Assembly: GCF_021390545.1 (NCBI RefSeq)
Contig: NZ_JAJUWR010000045.1
Location: forward strand, 1 to 34,339
Direction: 5' to 3'
DNA from: Algoriphagus sp. AGSA1
GTDB lineage: Bacteria > Bacteroidota > Bacteroidia > Cytophagales > Cyclobacteriaceae
DNA: 34,339 nt
The notes under the pieces are model-generated. The model saw only the letters and a program-made list of their open reading frames with translations. It was not told the origin of the DNA and ran no database searches. A program made the translations under genes and the position numbers. This document shows positions 1 to 8,693 of the stretch, one piece after another (the first letter of the stretch is position 1; the number at the start of each line of letters is the position of its first letter).

Positions 1-43
1 TGGGAGAATCCCGATTCCTATAAAATTAAACGGTATTCAAAAA

Positions 44-77
44 AATAGAGGCCGAAATCAGGAAATCGGCCTCTATT
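44..77 (-). terminator. Rho-independent terminator after the cupin gene
   Basis: Arms of 12 bp (44-55 and 66-77) pair perfectly around a 10-nt loop. Read on the minus strand the hairpin is followed by a run of T (the A run at 40-45), so it ends minus-strand transcription coming from the cupin/wecB pair. Confidence 0.75.
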
Positions 78-102
78 GAATAAAAAAGGCTGTCTTCAAT
101 TA

Positions 103-633
103 TCAAACATCAATATGAGACAGCCTCAATCTGTTGATGATCTCGCTCGATTCAGGAAATTGCCGAATAAGATCCTTTGCCTCAAATAATTCAAAATCCT
201 CAAAATCAAAGCCTGGGGATACTACACAGGAAACCAGTGCATAGCTTCTGGGCTCATCCACAGAGCTTCCAAAAATTGTATTGGCCATCACTAAATGCTG
301 AGGAGCCGTATGCCTTTTTGGCGATGGAAATCCAAGGGAAAGCTTCTGATGGCCATGCTCACTTAAGGTGTGTATGGTCAAATTACTCCCTTCGTGAAAG
401 AACCAAAGCTCATCGCTCTTGATTCGATGAAATTTGGATACATTGTCAGATGTGAGAAGGAAATAAATTGCGGTACTCAGGTTTCTTTCCCCCGTCTCGG
501 TTCCAATGCTGGTTTCAGACCGGTAAGTCTCGGAATAAAATCCACCTTCTGGATGTGGTATGAGGTTTAGCTTTTCTACAAGAAAAGCAATTCTTTTGTC
601 CACCTCCATATCACGTGGCTGGATAAGATGCAA
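103..633 (-). CDS. Cupin superfamily protein, DUF985 / Cupin_5 type
   Basis: A protein of 176 aa at most, matching the DUF985 (Cupin_5) family of small double-stranded beta-helix proteins. Near the N-terminus it has the family signature PHPEGGFYSETYRS, then the strand segments STAIYFLLT and KFHRIKSDELWFFHEG, which carry the usual pocket His and Glu residues. No signal peptide is visible, so it is probably cytoplasmic. Its substrate is not known for most of the family; sugar or nucleotide binding has been suggested. The longest start (633) overlaps the end of wecB by 23 bp. An internal ATG at 609 (MEVDKR...) lies 2 nt after the wecB stop and keeps the whole domain, and I think it is the likelier start. 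The gene is probably cotranscribed with wecB and ends at the hairpin at 44-77. Confidence 0.85.
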   Translation of the reverse strand: MHLIQPRDMEVDKRIAFLVEKLNLIPHPEGGFYSETYRSETSIGTETGERNLSTAIYFLLTSDNVSKFHRIKSDELWFFHEGSNLTIHTLSEHGHQKLSLGFPSPKRHTAPQHLVMANTIFGSSVDEPRSYALVSCVVSPGFDFEDFELFEAKDLIRQFPESSEIINRLRLSHIDV

Positions 634-1711
634 TCAATATATCCACAATTCGCTCAGCGGTTTTTCCATCCCAGAGCGGTATTCCCTGATATTGCTTCCA
701 CTCTCCATGCATGATTTTTTCCAAGTAAGGTTTTAGCTTGGACGGATCCGTCCCCACAAGTTCGTTTGTACCGAGATGGATGGTTTCAGGTCGTTCTGTA
801 TTGTCACGAAGGGTGATACAGGGCACGTTCATCACTGACGCTTCTTCTGTTATTCCACCGGAATCGGTAATCACACCTTTTGCATACTTCACCAGATAGT
901 TAAACTCCAGATAGCCTAAGGGATCGGTCATGTGGAGATTGGGAGCGGCTATTCCAAGATTTTGAAGGTTTTTGGCAGTGCGGGGATGAACTGGAAATAT
1001 GATAGGAAGGCCTTTTGTTCCTTCCAGAATCGCGACGATCATGGCTTTTAGCTTATGCTCTTGATCCACATTTGCTGGACGGTGCATCGTCATCACAAAG
1101 TACTGACCGGATTCTAGATGTTCGAAAACGGAGCCTTCAGGTTTCTGGAAGCGTGGCATCTGGGTCTTCAGGGTGTCGATCATCGTATTGCCCACAAAAT
1201 GGATTTTGCTTTGGGCAAAGCCGCTTTTCCTCAAATTCTCATTTGCGATTTCGGAAGTGGTAAAAAAATGATCCGTGATACTGTCAGTGACCATCCTGTT
1301 GATTTCTTCCGGCATAGACAGATCACCTGAACGAATTCCTCCCTCCACATGGGCTACATCGATCTGAAGCTTTTTGGCAGTGATAGAGCAAGCAAGTGTA
1401 CTGGTCACATCTCCCACCACCAGGACTATGTCTGGGCGGTTTTCCAACAATTCCTTTTCGAAAGCGACCATAATCGCCGCAGTCTGTTCCGCTTGTGTAC
1501 CACCGCCGCCTCCCAGGTTTACGTCAGGTTCGGGAATATTCAGCTGCTCAAAAAAATCCCCTGACATCTTTTTGTCATAATGCTGTCCGGTATGTACCAA
1601 TCGGAAGCTGACTTCAACACCTGCTTGCTTTTTTTTGGCCAATTGATGGATAATTGGTGCTATTTTCATGAAATTGGGACGGGCACCGGCGACTATTGTA
1701 AAACTAGACAT
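611..1711 (-). CDS. wecB: UDP-N-acetylglucosamine 2-epimerase (non-hydrolysing)
   Basis: 366 aa, the normal length for WecB/MnaA. It interconverts UDP-GlcNAc and UDP-ManNAc in the cytoplasm, supplying ManNAc-type sugars for surface polysaccharide. Visible family motifs, in order, are GARPNFMKIAP and TGQHYDKKMSGDFF at the N-terminus, VVGDVTST (catalytic Asp), HVEGGIRSGD and PEEINR (two catalytic Glu), TMHRPANVD (catalytic His), PVHPRT, and the UDP-binding ITDSGGITEEA near the C-terminus with RDNTERPET after it. No frameshift or truncation is seen. It sits directly upstream of the cupin gene in the same direction. A divergent gene starts at 1846, so 1712-1845 must hold promoters for both; a TACTTTTG box on the minus strand at about 1725-1732 resembles the Bacteroidota -7 element, but I see no well-spaced -33 partner. 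Confidence 0.95.
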   Translation of the reverse strand: MSSFTIVAGARPNFMKIAPIIHQLAKKKQAGVEVSFRLVHTGQHYDKKMSGDFFEQLNIPEPDVNLGGGGGTQAEQTAAIMVAFEKELLENRPDIVLVVGDVTSTLACSITAKKLQIDVAHVEGGIRSGDLSMPEEINRMVTDSITDHFFTTSEIANENLRKSGFAQSKIHFVGNTMIDTLKTQMPRFQKPEGSVFEHLESGQYFVMTMHRPANVDQEHKLKAMIVAILEGTKGLPIIFPVHPRTAKNLQNLGIAAPNLHMTDPLGYLEFNYLVKYAKGVITDSGGITEEASVMNVPCITLRDNTERPETIHLGTNELVGTDPSKLKPYLEKIMHGEWKQYQGIPLWDGKTAERIVDILIASYPAT

Positions 1712-1845
1712 CTCTTGTTGTTATATTCAACCCAAAAGTAGCAAACCTTTTGTAGGCTTTGGAGTAAATTAACAATCTTTTGGTGAGCCTGTTTTGGCTC
1801 CTTTTTTGTTTCTTTGTTGGGTTAAATTTTCTTAACTGACTGAAA

Positions 1846-2514
1846 TTGATGAATTGTAATATTTGGTACCAGGGAGCAAGGAGGTTATTTCCGCTTTTTC
1901 TCATATTTTCATTTTTCTCCTGTGCCGATACACTGGAGATGGAGCAAATAGTTTACACCAATGATTTTTCCGATTTAAACTTGGAAGGCTTTGAAAACGG
2001 CAGACTTTTCGTTTTTGAAGACGACACGGTGGCGGGATACTATCATAACGAGGAAGTGGCATTGAATCTGAAAGACCTACCTTCCCACAATCTCCTGAAA
2101 ATCACCTTAGAGATTTTAATACATGATACTTGGGATGGAAATTCATCTGATGGTGTAGGCGGTCCGGATCAGTGGTTTTTTGGTGTAGATTCGGAAGAAA
2201 TTTTCAGGACGACCTTTTCCAACACTCCCTGTGAATCCACTTACTGTCTCTATCAGTCTTTTCCGGATACTTTTTCCAAAACAAACAGACCGAAGACCAG
2301 CGCCATCCAGACAAATTTGCCCGGACGGTGCTTATACAGTTCTGATCCAGCGTATTCGACAAGGTACCGTTTTTCTAAAATAATCGAACATAGTAATGCC
2401 AGTGCCCGGATATATATGAATGCGGAACTGTTGGCCACAAATTCCCCTGATCCGATATGCGATGAATCCTGGTCTATCGCAGGTATTACAGTTGAAGCCC
2501 TTACCGTGAATTAA
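1846..2514 (+). CDS. Hypothetical secreted lipoprotein
   Basis: 222 aa, family not recognised. The N-terminus has a short hydrophobic stretch ending LFLIFSFFSC, a good lipobox, so the mature protein is expected to be a lipoprotein starting at Cys26. The rest is rich in acidic and aromatic residues, with the pattern DTWDGNSSDGVGGPDQW near residues 90-110 and paired cysteines further on (TPCESTYC, then GRCLY and PICDESW). This resembles a beta-sandwich extracellular domain with disulphides, but I cannot name it. The next gene begins 2 nt after the stop, so it is probably cotranscribed with the Wzi-like gene and may act with it at the cell surface. A second ATG at 1849 could also be the start. 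Confidence 0.75.
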   Translation: MMNCNIWYQGARRLFPLFLIFSFFSCADTLEMEQIVYTNDFSDLNLEGFENGRLFVFEDDTVAGYYHNEEVALNLKDLPSHNLLKITLEILIHDTWDGNSSDGVGGPDQWFFGVDSEEIFRTTFSNTPCESTYCLYQSFPDTFSKTNRPKTSAIQTNLPGRCLYSSDPAYSTRYRFSKIIEHSNASARIYMNAELLATNSPDPICDESWSIAGITVEALTVN

Positions 2515-2516
2515 GC

Positions 2517-4223
2517 ATGATGAAGACAAGGAAATTATTGAATAAGGGTTTTGGAGCTTGTTTGCTGCTTGTTTTGCTCAGTCACTATGCTTCTACCCAA
2601 ACTGTGCCCGTGGGAACCCCTGTGCTGGATGATTACCTACGCCGTGCCCAATTGCTCGGAGATATAGATTCCGCTTCCTCCTTTATGATCAGGCCACTAT
2701 ATCCCGCATCTGCCTTTGGTATAAAATACGGCTTTGATCTCGATAGCTCAGTGGTAGATATGGATCTTTCCACTGTACATACCCGGTTTGGAAAAGATAA
2801 CAAAGGGACATTTTTGATGATGCCGGCAGTGGTCAAGCTTCAGTATAATTCCACCTATGCGTTTGGGGTCAATGACGGGGCTTTTATTCCCAATCGTGGG
2901 ATTCAGACCATCCTCAGCCCCGGTGCCTATATGGAATATGGGGGATTGAGTGTACAGTTTCAGCCTGAATTGTTGGTCGCCCAAAACCAGGATTACCTAG
3001 GTTTCCCTCTGGAGCATCAACTGAGTATCCTGTATTATTATGACTATATGAACCGGATTGACATGCCGGAGCAGTTTGGTAAAGGCACCTATGTCCAGGC
3101 CTATCTCGGACAATCCAGCATCCGCTATAATTTTAAAGAGTATTCCGTGGGAGTTTCCTCAGAAAACCTCTGGTGGGGGCCCGGAAGGAGAAATTCGCTC
3201 CTGCTGGGGAACAACGCCCCCGGATTTCTGCACTTTACCGCCAATACCCGCAAACCGGTAAAAACTACCATAGGGGCTTTTGAAGGACAGATGATCGGTG
3301 GTTTTTTGAAATCTTCCGGTTATTTGCCACCATGGCCAGACTATAGGATTCAGGAAAATAGTGTTCTTATCCCCAAACCGGAGAATAGTGAGCGTTTCTT
3401 GTCGGGTCTGATATTTACTTACCAACCTAAATGGGTGCCTGGGCTATTCCTAGGTTATGCTTCCACAAGTCAGGTGTACCAGCATGATATTTCTACGCTG
3501 GGAGATATTCTCCCGGTTTTCAACGGAAGAAAAAAAGCCCAGAATATTGTAGATCCCATAGAGGAGAAAAGGCAGCAGTTTAGTTCCGGATTCTTTAGAT
3601 GGCTGAGCCCGGAAGGACACTTTGAGTTCTACGGGGAATATGGTACCCGTGGCAATGACCGCAAACTGAATGATTTTATGCTGACTCCTGAGTCTGGAAG
3701 GGCATTTACCTTTGGGTTCTCACATCTCATGAGTTTGAAAAAACCGGGCCATTATTTCCAGGTCAGTTCAGAAATGACCCAGACAGGACAGACCATACGG
3801 GAGGATATCAGAAATCTGGATACTTGGTATATCCATGGTCATGTAGTGGATGGCTATACGCACAACGGCCAGGTATTGGGTGCTGGAAATGGCCCCGGAA
3901 GCAATGTGATCTTTGTGGAACTTGCCTGGGTGAATAAGATGAACAGGATCGGCTTCCAGATGGAGAGGATTGTCTATAACAATGATTACTATTACTATAG
4001 ATACGAAGCTTCCAAGGATTGGAGAAATAAATATGTCGATCTGGTGCCTTCCTTGATAGGCGACTGGAAAGTTGGAGATGTATTGCTCAATGCCAGGCTA
4101 CAATACGTAAATACCCTGAATTACAAGTGGTATCTGGAGAATAACCCTGATCAGTATTTTGTACCTGGTTATGACCGAAAAAACTTCGTGGGACAAGTAG
4201 GCCTAACCTATATTTTCCAGTAG
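2517..4223 (+). CDS. Capsule assembly Wzi-family outer membrane protein
   Basis: 568 aa with a signal peptide (hydrophobic to about residue 27, cleavage near ASTQ). The middle carries the family pattern YSVGVSSENLWWGPGRRNSL followed by NNAPGF, typical of Wzi-like (Caps_assemb_Wzi) beta-barrels, and alternating aromatic strands run to the C-terminus (ending GLTYIFQ). Wzi proteins of Gram-negative bacteria bind capsule or exopolysaccharide at the outer membrane. That fits wecB nearby, though wecB is on the other strand, and the lipoprotein gene that ends 2 nt upstream. The start could be 2517 or the next codon, 2520. No damage is visible. The exact polysaccharide cannot be told from sequence. 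Confidence 0.88.
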   Translation: MMKTRKLLNKGFGACLLLVLLSHYASTQTVPVGTPVLDDYLRRAQLLGDIDSASSFMIRPLYPASAFGIKYGFDLDSSVVDMDLSTVHTRFGKDNKGTFLMMPAVVKLQYNSTYAFGVNDGAFIPNRGIQTILSPGAYMEYGGLSVQFQPELLVAQNQDYLGFPLEHQLSILYYYDYMNRIDMPEQFGKGTYVQAYLGQSSIRYNFKEYSVGVSSENLWWGPGRRNSLLLGNNAPGFLHFTANTRKPVKTTIGAFEGQMIGGFLKSSGYLPPWPDYRIQENSVLIPKPENSERFLSGLIFTYQPKWVPGLFLGYASTSQVYQHDISTLGDILPVFNGRKKAQNIVDPIEEKRQQFSSGFFRWLSPEGHFEFYGEYGTRGNDRKLNDFMLTPESGRAFTFGFSHLMSLKKPGHYFQVSSEMTQTGQTIREDIRNLDTWYIHGHVVDGYTHNGQVLGAGNGPGSNVIFVELAWVNKMNRIGFQMERIVYNNDYYYYRYEASKDWRNKYVDLVPSLIGDWKVGDVLLNARLQYVNTLNYKWYLENNPDQYFVPGYDRKNFVGQVGLTYIFQ

Positions 4224-4324
4224 GATTTAGATACTGGGAGAGATCACACTGGGATGATTATAATTTATGCGAGATTCGACCTGCCTACCGACAGGCGTGA
4301 CCGTTAAAAATCATTTATAAACAC

Positions 4325-4840
4325 ATGAAAGTAGAGAAGAACAAAGTGGTAGCTGTGTGCTATGAACTGAAAGTGGATGATGGAGAGACGGGAATGGTCC
4401 CTTACGAGTCCGTACCTGAGGATAAGCCCTTTTACTTTTTATTCAATGCCGGGGAAGTCTTCCCTAAGTTCGAAGAGGCATTGGTAGGCAAAACCGCAGG
4501 GGATACATTTATAGCTGACCTGGGCTATGAAGATGCTTATGGGGACTATATAGAGGAAAAGAAAACAATCATCCCCAAAGCCAATTTCAAGGAAAATGGA
4601 AAGAAAAACAAAGATCTACTTAGGGTAGGCAATGTGATTCCAATGCAAGACAATAAAGGAGGACAGATCCGGGGGGAAATCACCAAGATTGACTATAAGG
4701 GAGTACACATGGATTTCAACCCTCCTCTTGCCGGATATGATCTGTTTTTTGAAGGTAAAATCATCTCAGTACGCGATGCGCTTCCAGAGGAGATAGAACA
4801 TGGGCATGCCCACGGGCCAGATGGCCACCATCATCATTAG
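4325..4840 (+). CDS. FKBP-type peptidyl-prolyl cis-trans isomerase, SlyD-like
   Basis: 171 aa, the size and order of SlyD-type PPIases: an FKBP half (GEVFPKFEEALVGKTAGD), an inserted chaperone-like flap region (roughly residues 70-125), then the return strand of the FKBP domain (FNPPLAGYDLFFEGKI). The C-terminus is rich in His and Gly (EHGHAHGPDGHHHH), as in metal-binding SlyD tails. No signal peptide is seen, so it should act in the cytosol on proline-containing folding intermediates and may bind nickel or zinc. It stands alone: the upstream gene ends 101 bp before it and the downstream gene is convergent. Confidence 0.9.
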   Translation: MKVEKNKVVAVCYELKVDDGETGMVPYESVPEDKPFYFLFNAGEVFPKFEEALVGKTAGDTFIADLGYEDAYGDYIEEKKTIIPKANFKENGKKNKDLLRVGNVIPMQDNKGGQIRGEITKIDYKGVHMDFNPPLAGYDLFFEGKIISVRDALPEEIEHGHAHGPDGHHHH

Positions 4841-4848
4841 ATTTACTC

Positions 4849-4875
4849 GATGCCCTGTTCCCAGAATAGGGCATC
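4849..4875. terminator. Hairpin between convergent genes, possible terminator
   Basis: GATGCCCT at 4849-4856 pairs with AGGGCATC at 4868-4875 around an 11-nt loop. It lies between the 3' ends of the SlyD-like gene and the minus-strand gene at 4953. Neither side has a strong T run, so its terminator role is only probable. Confidence 0.4.
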
Positions 4876-4952
4876 TATCGTATAAAGTCTCGGGACTGAT
4901 TGGGACTGGAAGGAGTCTTTTTATCTTAAAATCCCCAGATTGACGAAAATTG

Positions 4953-5798
4953 TTAATTGGAGCTTGCCATTAATCTGCCCTGCTCATCAGCCAATTCCTT
5001 TAGGCCTTCTATGCGCTCAGAATCGTATAGCTTTAGAGCCTTGCTCAATTGTTTGGAGGCCTTGCCAAAATCCTGCTCATTGAAATGGGCTATGGCATCA
5101 TTATAATATTGTAAGCCCGCCAGCTCAGTGAGGTTGACTTTTCTGAAAATAGCATTGTCCGATAGATCAATCTTCGGAGTGCCTAATCGCTGGTTTAGTG
5201 ATTTCAGCGGTGCATGATCACTGGCTTTATAGCCCTCCAGATACGAAGCCACCTCTGTAGACGCTGTGATCATGCCTCCTATAGGAAGCGTGCTTTCCAA
5301 GATGATGTCTTTCCCTTCATGGTGTACCACAATAAAAACATGATAATCCGTCTCCACCACCTTGTACTCATATCCATAGCGATCCAACAGTAAGGCTAAG
5401 GCCGCAGAGGCGCTGACACAGTCATATTTGCCATCAAAAAGCATGTCATTGAAGGTGGAATGTTGCTCGTAGGTCTTGAACAGTTTCTGGTGGGATTTCT
5501 CGAATAGGTGCCGAAGTACGCTAAGGTCTGTGCCTTTTTTGTCGTATTTTTTATCTAGAACGGCGAGCAACTCAACCCATTTTTCATCTGAAATACTACT
5601 GTTTGGATGAACCGCTCTAAAGAGAAGAAAGGAATTTTCTTGTCCTGCTTTCCACAGCTCCATTTCGGTATTGCTGTCAAAAGGCAACTCATTCAAATTC
5701 CCTATATCCACCTGCGCTTTTGCCAGAAAGGCAAGAGCTGCTAAAAGGAAATATGTGAGAAATGCCTTTTTCACCTTGGATGAAGATAATGTTACCAA
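4953..5798 (-). CDS. Secreted transglutaminase-like Cys/His protein
   Basis: 281 aa. It has a signal peptide (basic start, hydrophobic core, cleavage near FLAKA-QV). The central region has the transglutaminase-like pattern: Cys127 in YDCVSASAALALLL and His153 in DYHVFIVV, followed by an acidic turn and KDIILEST. Together these suggest a papain-like Cys/His site that could hydrolyse or cross-link peptides in the periplasm. The last 60 residues (YYNDAIAHFNEQDFGKASKQ) look like a single TPR-like helical pair. It is transcribed alone toward the convergent SlyD-like gene. Many family members are inactive or uncharacterised, so activity is inferred. The upstream 100 bp is AT-rich, with no clear TAnnTTTG box. 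Confidence 0.75.
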   Translation of the reverse strand: MVTLSSSKVKKAFLTYFLLAALAFLAKAQVDIGNLNELPFDSNTEMELWKAGQENSFLLFRAVHPNSSISDEKWVELLAVLDKKYDKKGTDLSVLRHLFEKSHQKLFKTYEQHSTFNDMLFDGKYDCVSASAALALLLDRYGYEYKVVETDYHVFIVVHHEGKDIILESTLPIGGMITASTEVASYLEGYKASDHAPLKSLNQRLGTPKIDLSDNAIFRKVNLTELAGLQYYNDAIAHFNEQDFGKASKQLSKALKLYDSERIEGLKELADEQGRLMASSN

Positions 5799-5935
5799 TA
5801 TTACGATAAGCGTTGTATAAAGTTAACAATTTGATAACATTAAAACGCATAGGGATGAAAACTTAATATTGGGAAACTTAGAGACAGCCGTTGATAAGAA
5901 GCCTTAATTATCAGTGTTGAGTCTCAGTGTTCAGC

Positions 5936-6240
5936 CATACCATTTTCTGCGTTGGACTATTCGAAGTATAAGTATACGCACCACACGGATGCCTTGAAAC
6001 ATGCCTGCCGTCCTTTAGGCAGGGATGGCATACCTAGGACTTTCCCAGCAAGCCCCGTTTAATCCATCGTCTCGTGCTTTAATGATTCGGGCTTTACCTT
6101 ATAATTCCCCCGTTCTTCTGCCCTATTTCGGATCAAGCGAACGGCTTACTGTTAGTCTCTCCCGGTGTCTTGCACGAAACTTTAGGCATACATGCAATAA
6201 TTGGCTAGAGCCCCTCCCCCTCTAAAATTTCCCAAAAAAG
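5936..6240. other. GC-rich gene-free segment, possible decayed element or structured RNA
   Basis: This stretch is clearly GC-richer than the AT-rich DNA on both sides and holds no convincing full gene. On the minus strand one frame reads ...ARDDGLNGACWESPRYA, stops inside a hairpin (CCTGCC at 6004-6009 with GGCAGG at 6018-6023, plus outer ATGCC/GGCAT), and then continues ...GIRVVRILILRIVQRRKWYG before a stop. That looks like a small element or coding remnant with a palindrome dropped into it. A conserved RNA is also possible. It does not match tmRNA, RNase P or rRNA motifs I know. Confidence 0.4.
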
Positions 6241-6415
6241 CTACCAAAAGGCAAAGTTATCTTTAGGTCAAGAAAACCTGATAAAATTTTTGTATCTGGT
6301 AATCAATAAGATATGAATTTCCAAAGGATTTGGAATTTTTTATTCCCACTTCATTTTTTTGCTGAATAATTACTAAAAAATGCATTTCAAACAATCCATG
6401 TAATTTCCATAAATA

Positions 6416-6443
6416 AAAAAATACCCAATATTGGGTATTTTTT
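6416..6443. terminator. Perfect 28-bp palindrome, terminator-like
   Basis: AAAAAATACCCAAT is followed directly by its exact reverse complement, giving a hairpin with T runs in both directions. No intact gene ends here on either strand, so it is probably the terminator of a gene that has been lost. The rest of 6241-6480 is AT-rich and I see nothing else in it. Confidence 0.55.
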
Positions 6444-6486
6444 ATTCGGATTTAAAAACCGATTATGCGTTCAGTTTCAACGAATA

Positions 6487-6816
6487 ATGCCGATGGATAA
6501 TCATATTTTTTTTGTGATTTATTGTTTTGCCTTTCAAAGCCTGGCAGGGTATGAAAATGCATTCGGAACTTTGGTTCAGAATGCCAGCAAAGCACCAGAA
6601 TCTCTTCATATCGGGAGCATAATGAGTCCAGCTTTAACAAACCTTCAAGAATTCAAGGATTTCCTATCAGCTACAACGTTGAAAGAAAGCTCCGGCTCAT
6701 TTGAAGATTTCAGGCATGATAGCCTAGTGCAATATCTTAAAGATGGTTTTGGTATGTCTTCTATTCCAACCGGTATCCTTGAATGTTTTTCCCTGCCCCT
6801 CTTTATAAGGGCTTAA
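6487..6816 (+). CDS. Short hypothetical ORF, doubtful
   Basis: 109 aa with no recognised domain. The first 20 residues (after MPMDN) are hydrophobic and aromatic and could pass for a weak signal or membrane segment; the rest is polar (ALTNLQEFKDFLSA, then QYLKDGFGM). A minus-strand frame overlaps its first half and ends close to the palindrome at 6416-6443, so the region may be a remnant of something else. Reported only because it fills a gap before the LRR gene; it could be spurious. Confidence 0.25.
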   Translation: MPMDNHIFFVIYCFAFQSLAGYENAFGTLVQNASKAPESLHIGSIMSPALTNLQEFKDFLSATTLKESSGSFEDFRHDSLVQYLKDGFGMSSIPTGILECFSLPLFIRA

Positions 6817-6875
6817 ATGAAGCCTTGCCATGATCAAATATAGAAAGCAGTTCCTATATAATTTAACCAGTCTAT

Positions 6876-8528
6876 ATGTTGTTTATGAACAAGCATAAGA
6901 AAAGCATCGCATTTTTTCTATTGTTGGTCTTTACCTTACCGATGGGCTCTGGGCGATTACTTGCATTGACATCTGGAGTCCCAACCGCTGAATTTGGTGG
7001 ATTTTCTTCGCCCAGCACAAGTGAGATGGACGCCCCATTAAAGGATGGTTTTTCATACAATGCCCCTCTTTTTGAATCGTCTGAACCTTATGGGATTGAT
7101 ACTTTGATAAATGCAATAGCCCCCAGTGGCGGGCAGGGCTATACAATGCCTATGGAGAATGAGGAATCGATAGAGATGCAACTTACACCGGAGCAAAAGC
7201 AGGAATTGGCAGCATTCGAGCAAATGCAGGCAGAGAGAATCCAGCAGGTAAAATTAGAGTTGGAACAGAGAAAGCAGGCGGAGTTGCTGTCCATCCAATC
7301 GGGAATGGGCAAGACCGCTCAGGAATCTGGATCCCAAACGATGATGTCGGCCGGTATGCCTACACAGGCTGAGTATGATGCGCTCATGGATTTATATCAG
7401 GCCACAAATGGGGCGAACTGGACAAATAATACAGGTTGGAGTAGTGCCAATCCAAATGTAATCCAAGACGTATCGGGCTTTTATGGGGTCCATACCAATG
7501 CCAATGGAAATGTTACCGGGATTTTTATGTCCTCAAACAAGTTGTTGGGCGAAATCCCAGAAAGTATCGGCAATCTTGCCCATTTGGAATATTTAGACTT
7601 ATCGGTCAATAATTTATACCAGTATATCCCCCAATCTATTGGAAACCTTGTGAACCTAAAGTTACTGTATCTAAACAGCTGCGTGATCAATTGGTCAACA
7701 ATTCCTGAGTCTATAGTTAATTTGACAAACCTGGAACAGTTGGCCCTTCATTCCAACTACCTGACAGGACCAATCCCTGCCGATATAGGGAACCTTACTA
7801 AATTGAAAGTACTGGCTTTATTCTTTACAAAACTTGAAGGAAATCTCCCTTCCTCAATCGGAAATATACATGATCTGGAGTGGTTGGAATTAATGGGGTC
7901 AAATTTCTCGGGGCCAATCCCTTCCTATTTCTCAAACCTTACTAAACTATATCACTTTAGAGTATATGATAATCAGCTTACAGGGCCTGTCCCCGATTAT
8001 TTTTGTTCTTTTCCAAATCTTCTGATTTTAAACCTTCAAAACAATCAATTTACGGGTACTTTACCGACATGTATTTATACTTCGGGAATCAACCATGTAT
8101 TTCTGGCCAACAATAGTTTTTCTATAGAGAGTCTTATTGACATGGCTCCCCACTTCCCCGATCAATCTTATTTTCTTCCGCAAAAGGCCTCTACGGACAC
8201 CGTTTATGTCAGTGTCGCTGAAGGTGATTTTTTAGTCCTTACCACTGATTTGGGCATAAATGCTCCAGGTGTTACCGAATATAGGTGGGTAAAAGATGGA
8301 GCTCCGTTATTTCCTGACTTTCGGCAGAATGCATTTGAATTTACGGACACTTCATTTTCATGCCAATATTATCCCGAGGGTAGTTCTGGTCCCAACAGTT
8401 GCAATGGGGTGTATCAAGTAGAAATTCAAAATTCCTTATTGCCTGCTGGTACGGTGATTAAAGGTCCCCCTGTGGTAGTTGAAACAATACCTGAGACTTT
8501 AAATATGACGATATGTTTAATGGAATAA
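6876..8528 (+). CDS. Secreted leucine-rich-repeat protein (LRR family member A)
   Basis: Up to 550 aa. The ATG at 6885 (MNKHKKSIAFFLLL) gives the more normal signal peptide. After an acidic linker comes a Gln/Glu-rich helical stretch (about residues 95-140, likely coiled coil), then the cap motif QAEYDALMDLYQATNGANW and about nine LRRs of the plant-like 24-residue type (LTGPIPADIGNLTKLKVLAL pattern). The last 110 residues form a beta domain with YRWVKDGAPLF and end in NMTICLME. Two paralogues with the same cap, LRR and C-terminal domain lie at 26618 and 28509, on the other side of the RHS locus. The protein is probably displayed at the surface for binding proteins or glycans. No lipobox or T9SS tail is obvious. 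Confidence 0.85.
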   Translation: MLFMNKHKKSIAFFLLLVFTLPMGSGRLLALTSGVPTAEFGGFSSPSTSEMDAPLKDGFSYNAPLFESSEPYGIDTLINAIAPSGGQGYTMPMENEESIEMQLTPEQKQELAAFEQMQAERIQQVKLELEQRKQAELLSIQSGMGKTAQESGSQTMMSAGMPTQAEYDALMDLYQATNGANWTNNTGWSSANPNVIQDVSGFYGVHTNANGNVTGIFMSSNKLLGEIPESIGNLAHLEYLDLSVNNLYQYIPQSIGNLVNLKLLYLNSCVINWSTIPESIVNLTNLEQLALHSNYLTGPIPADIGNLTKLKVLALFFTKLEGNLPSSIGNIHDLEWLELMGSNFSGPIPSYFSNLTKLYHFRVYDNQLTGPVPDYFCSFPNLLILNLQNNQFTGTLPTCIYTSGINHVFLANNSFSIESLIDMAPHFPDQSYFLPQKASTDTVYVSVAEGDFLVLTTDLGINAPGVTEYRWVKDGAPLFPDFRQNAFEFTDTSFSCQYYPEGSSGPNSCNGVYQVEIQNSLLPAGTVIKGPPVVVETIPETLNMTICLME

Positions 8529-8693
8529 GCGATGATCTCTCAAGTTTTCTGGAAGGGGATATTCCTGTTGTTGTTAATGTTTATTTGAAATATTTTCAAT
8601 TGAAAAGTAGTATATAAATTCTTTCAGTTAATTTATGTTTATTATAATGAATAACCTGCGATTAGTGATGAAAGGGAGTGTAAATTTTAATCT

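Noticed and set aside
1704..1904. Minus-strand frame upstream of wecB
   Set aside because: It covers the intergenic promoter region between two divergent genes and is short, basic and without a domain.
6025..6225. Plus-strand 66-residue open frame in the GC-rich segment
   Set aside because: No recognisable domain, Ser/Pro/Arg-rich composition typical of a shadow frame; the more suggestive frame is on the other strand.
5936..6240. tmRNA, RNase P RNA or group II intron
   Set aside because: No ALAA-type tag frame, no RNase P core motifs and no intron domain V could be found by eye, so only an unspecific call is given.
6452..6640. Minus-strand 62-residue frame ending near the 6416-6443 palindrome
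   Set aside because: Its place before a terminator is tempting, but no domain is visible and a second frame overlaps it, so it is mentioned only as a possible remnant.
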